A DNA stretch of 8,403 bases from Chromatiales bacterium (GTDB lineage: Bacteria > Pseudomonadota > Gammaproteobacteria > CAMYNG01), in contig JALSIK010000408.1 of NCBI GenBank assembly GCA_026990045.1, positions 1 through 8,403 on the forward strand. Direction: 5' to 3'. Made by a program: the position numbers and the translations under genes. Under the pieces are notes generated by a model. It searched no databases and was not told the DNA's origin. It saw nothing but the letters and a program-made list of their open reading frames with translations. Shown here one piece after another: positions 6,004-8,403 of the stretch (positions within the stretch are counted from its first letter, which is position 1; every line of letters starts with the position of its first letter).

Positions 6004-8403
6004 GTGCGCATCGTTGCGCGGACGGGGATAGCGTTGTGCTTGGCATGGGCGCACCTGGCCTGGGCCGGGTGCGAGGCCCCCGTTGCGCGCGTGGTCTCGG
6101 TGGAGGGCGTCGTGGAGCTGCGCGCCGCCGGCACCGAGGCCTGGACCCCGGCCGCGCGCGAGGCGCCCCTGTGCGCCGGCGACACCCTGCGCACGGGCGC
6201 CGATGGCCGCGCCGCCCTGGCGCTGGTCAACGAAACGGTGGTCCGGCTGGACCACGACACCGCGCTGACGCTCACCGCGCTGGAACCGGGGGCCCCGTCG
6301 CTGCTGGAACTCTTGTCCGGCATCGCCCACTTCATCAGCCGCGTGCCCCGCTCCCTCAAGGTCAAGACCCCGGTGGTCAACGCCGCCATCGAGGGCACCG
6401 AGTTCGTGGTGGCCTTCCGCGGGGGCGAGGCCCGGGTCACCGTCATCGAGGGCGTGGTGCGGGTGGAGAACGCCGCCGGCGGCGTGCGCCTGGCCGCCGG
6501 CGAGGCGGCCGTGGCCCGGGCCGGTGAGGCCCCCGCCCCGACCCTGCTGGCCCGCCCGCGCCGGGCGGTGCAATGGGCCCTGTACTTCCCGCCCCTGTGG
6601 AAGGAGGCCCAGGGCGCTCCGGGCGAGGCCGGCCGCCTGCTGGCCCGCGGCCGGGTGGACGCCGCCCGCCGCCTGCTGGAAAAAGACGATTCGCCCGCGG
6701 CGCTGGCACTCAAGGCCGTGATCGCCGTGGTCCTGGGCGAGACCGCCCGGGCCCGGGAGCTGGCGGAGCGCGCCGTAGCCGCGGCGCCGGACTCGGCCCC
6801 GGTGCAGGTGGCCCTGAGCTATGCCCGCCAGGCCGGCGGCGACCTGGAGGGCGCCGCCGCCGCGGCCCGGCGGGCGGCGGTCCTGGCCCCGGGCTCGGCC
6901 GTGGCCCGGGCGCGGCTGGCGGAGCTGGAGCTGATCCTGGGCCATGCCGGGGCCGGGCTGGAACAGGCCCGCCGCGCGGTGGAGCTGGATCCGCGCAGCG
7001 CCCGTGCCCGGGCCGTGCTGGGCTTCGCTCGCCTCATGGGGCTCGACGTGGACACGGCCCGCGCGGATTTCGAGGCCGCCATCGCCCTGGACCAGGCCGA
7101 TCCCCTGCCCCGCCTGGGCCTGGGTCTGGCCCTCATCCGCCAGGGCCGGCTGGCCGCGGGCCGGCGCCAGCTGGAGATCGCGGTGAGCCTGGACCCGGGC
7201 CGCTCCATCCTGCGCAGCACCCTGGGCAAGGCCTACTTCGAGGAGAAGCGGGCGCCGCTGGATGCCGGCCAGTTCGCCCTGGCCCGCGAGCTGGACCCCA
7301 ACGACCCCACGCCCTGGTTCTACGACGCCATCCGCCTGCAGAGCGAAAACCGCCCGGTGGAGGCCCTGCAGAGCGCAGAGCGCGCCATGGCCCTCAATGG
7401 CAACCGCGCGCCCGTGCGCCCGGTCCGGGAACTGGACCGGGACGAGGCCGCCCGCGGTACCGCCCTGGCCCGCATCTACGCCGAGCTGGGCTTCTGGGAC
7501 AGCGCCCTGCTGGAGGGCTGGCAGGCCACCACCGCGGCCCCGGGCGATGCCGCCGCCCACCGCTTCCTGGCCGATGCCTACGCGGCCCTGCCGCGCCACG
7601 AAGTGGCCCGGGCCAGCGAGCTGCTGCAGTCCCAGCTCCTGCAGGACGCCAACGTGCTGCCCATCCAGCCCTGGGTGGCCGAGTCCACGGTCAGCTCGGT
7701 GGCCGCCGCGGGGCCCGCCGCCGCCAGCCCCTACGAGCTGCATCCCCTGTTCACCCGCGACGGCACCTCGTTCTGGTTCAACACCCTGGGCGGCAGCAAC
7801 GACACCGTGGCCGACGACCTGGTGGTGGCGGGTATCGACGGGCGGTTCTCCTACAGCGTGGGCCAGTTCCATTACGAGACCGACGGCTACCGGCCCAACA
7901 ACGATGTCACCGAGGACCTGGCCAACGTCTACCTCCAGTACGCCTTCACGCCCAACTTCAGCGCCCAGGTGGAGTTCCGCCACCTGAAGTCCGACAACGG
8001 GGACCTGGGGCAGAACTTCGACCCGGGCGACTTTTCCACCCGCTTCCGCCGCAGCGAGGAGCGGGATACCTTCCGTCTGGGCGCGCGCCAGCGCCTGGAC
8101 GACCGCTCGGACCTGCTGTGGTCCTTCTTCGACGTCCGGCGCGACTCGTCCCAGCTCACCGAGACGGCCGGGCCGGTCATCGACCAGCGCAGCCGCAGCG
8201 AGGCCGACCAGGTGGAGCTCCAGTACCGGTTGCGCCGTCGCGGGATGCGCCTGGTGGCCGGGGCCGGAAGCAGCCGCGTGGACCTGGACCAGGCTTCGGT
8301 TTACGACTGGACCGGGGTGTTCGGAGTCGCCTGTCCTCCATCGCCGCCGTTTCCCCCCGTGCCCTGCTCGGCGCAGACGAGCAGCGTCCAGCGGCACGAG
8401 ACC
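6004..8403 (+). CDS. Exported FecR-domain/TPR/outer-membrane beta-barrel protein (3' end beyond window)
   Basis: Open from GTG 6004 to the window end (800 codons, no stop seen), so C-terminally partial. A signal peptide (1-21) ends in AWA before GC, a signal peptidase I-type site. A FecR domain spans about 28-172: VVSVEGVVELR, GDTLRTGADGRAALAL, ISRVPRSLKVKTPVVNAAIEGTEFVV. About eight TPR units follow at roughly 233-545, several ending in the typical AVELDPRS or ALDQAD type turn. From about 575 the sequence changes to alternating, aromatic-rich strands (SYSVGQFHYETDGYRPNND at 616-634, ANVYLQYAFTPNFSAQVEFRH at 640-660, QVELQYRL at 736-743), the look of an outer-membrane beta-barrel as in porins or TonB-dependent receptors; no plug domain is visible. 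Near the cut, a proline-rich stretch with C777 and C788 may be a disulfide-closed surface loop. I recall similar FecR-TPR-barrel proteins in sulfur-oxidising gammaproteobacteria but cannot check. Role unknown: envelope sensing, transport or surface binding are all possible. Confidence 0.88.
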   Translation, partial: MRIVARTGIALCLAWAHLAWAGCEAPVARVVSVEGVVELRAAGTEAWTPAAREAPLCAGDTLRTGADGRAALALVNETVVRLDHDTALTLTALEPGAPSLLELLSGIAHFISRVPRSLKVKTPVVNAAIEGTEFVVAFRGGEARVTVIEGVVRVENAAGGVRLAAGEAAVARAGEAPAPTLLARPRRAVQWALYFPPLWKEAQGAPGEAGRLLARGRVDAARRLLEKDDSPAALALKAVIAVVLGETARARELAERAVAAAPDSAPVQVALSYARQAGGDLEGAAAAARRAAVLAPGSAVARARLAELELILGHAGAGLEQARRAVELDPRSARARAVLGFARLMGLDVDTARADFEAAIALDQADPLPRLGLGLALIRQGRLAAGRRQLEIAVSLDPGRSILRSTLGKAYFEEKRAPLDAGQFALARELDPNDPTPWFYDAIRLQSENRPVEALQSAERAMALNGNRAPVRPVRELDRDEAARGTALARIYAELGFWDSALLEGWQATTAAPGDAAAHRFLADAYAALPRHEVARASELLQSQLLQDANVLPIQPWVAESTVSSVAAAGPAAASPYELHPLFTRDGTSFWFNTLGGSNDTVADDLVVAGIDGRFSYSVGQFHYETDGYRPNNDVTEDLANVYLQYAFTPNFSAQVEFRHLKSDNGDLGQNFDPGDFSTRFRRSEERDTFRLGARQRLDDRSDLLWSFFDVRRDSSQLTETAGPVIDQRSRSEADQVELQYRLRRRGMRLVAGAGSSRVDLDQASVYDWTGVFGVACPPSPPFPPVPCSAQTSSVQRHET

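Noticed and set aside
6061..6072. Lipoprotein signal (C23) in the FecR-TPR-barrel protein
   Set aside because: The residues before the cysteine are W-A-G, lacking the Leu-type residue at -3 of a lipobox; AWA before G fits signal peptidase I better, and the barrel needs no lipid anchor.
5728..8397. Very long open frame on the minus strand (889 codons) opposite the FecR-TPR-barrel gene
   Set aside because: Low-complexity G/A/R/Q/H-rich translation with no recognisable domain; it is the expected antisense shadow of a high-GC gene with G/C third positions.

Overview
The window is very GC-rich (above 70% by eye) and carries five protein genes with strong third-position G/C bias. Content and style (Crp/Fnr regulator, CHASE2 class III cyclase, FecR-TPR-outer-membrane-barrel protein, GGDEF protein) point to a Gram-negative proteobacterium. 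I would guess a high-GC gammaproteobacterium of the Ectothiorhodospiraceae/Chromatiales type, but that placement is inference from remembered families, not a search. No tRNA, rRNA, CRISPR array, insertion sequence or phage gene is visible.

Layout, left to right. A T-run at the left edge looks like the tail of a terminator of an upstream gene. A GGDEF protein with a short PAS-like sensor (49-870, +) converges on a Crp/Fnr-family regulator (882-1526, -) with 11 bases between stop codons. The regulator is divergent from a membrane CHASE2 class III nucleotide cyclase (1713-3935, +). The shared intergenic region holds the only AT-rich island of the left half, around ACTATAGT. After 113 bases comes a membrane protein with a periplasmic NHL/SMP-30-like beta-propeller and about five transmembrane helices (4049-5809, +). 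A 194-base spacer with a perfect 20-base palindrome and a plausible promoter follows. The last gene (6004 to beyond 8403, +) encodes an exported protein with a FecR domain, about eight TPR repeats and the start of an outer-membrane beta-barrel; it is cut by the window end.

The genes suggest an envelope-signalling locus: a CHASE2 cyclase facing the periplasm, an adjacent cyclic-nucleotide-binding-type regulator as its likely effector, a c-di-GMP enzyme, a periplasmic propeller protein, and an envelope-spanning FecR/TPR/barrel protein. The most noteworthy details are an apparent charge reversal at the two purine-selecting positions of the cyclase, a matching change at the base-contacting position of the regulator, the single-chain FecR-TPR-barrel architecture, and the uncharacterised propeller protein. 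Functional linkage is inferred from gene order only.
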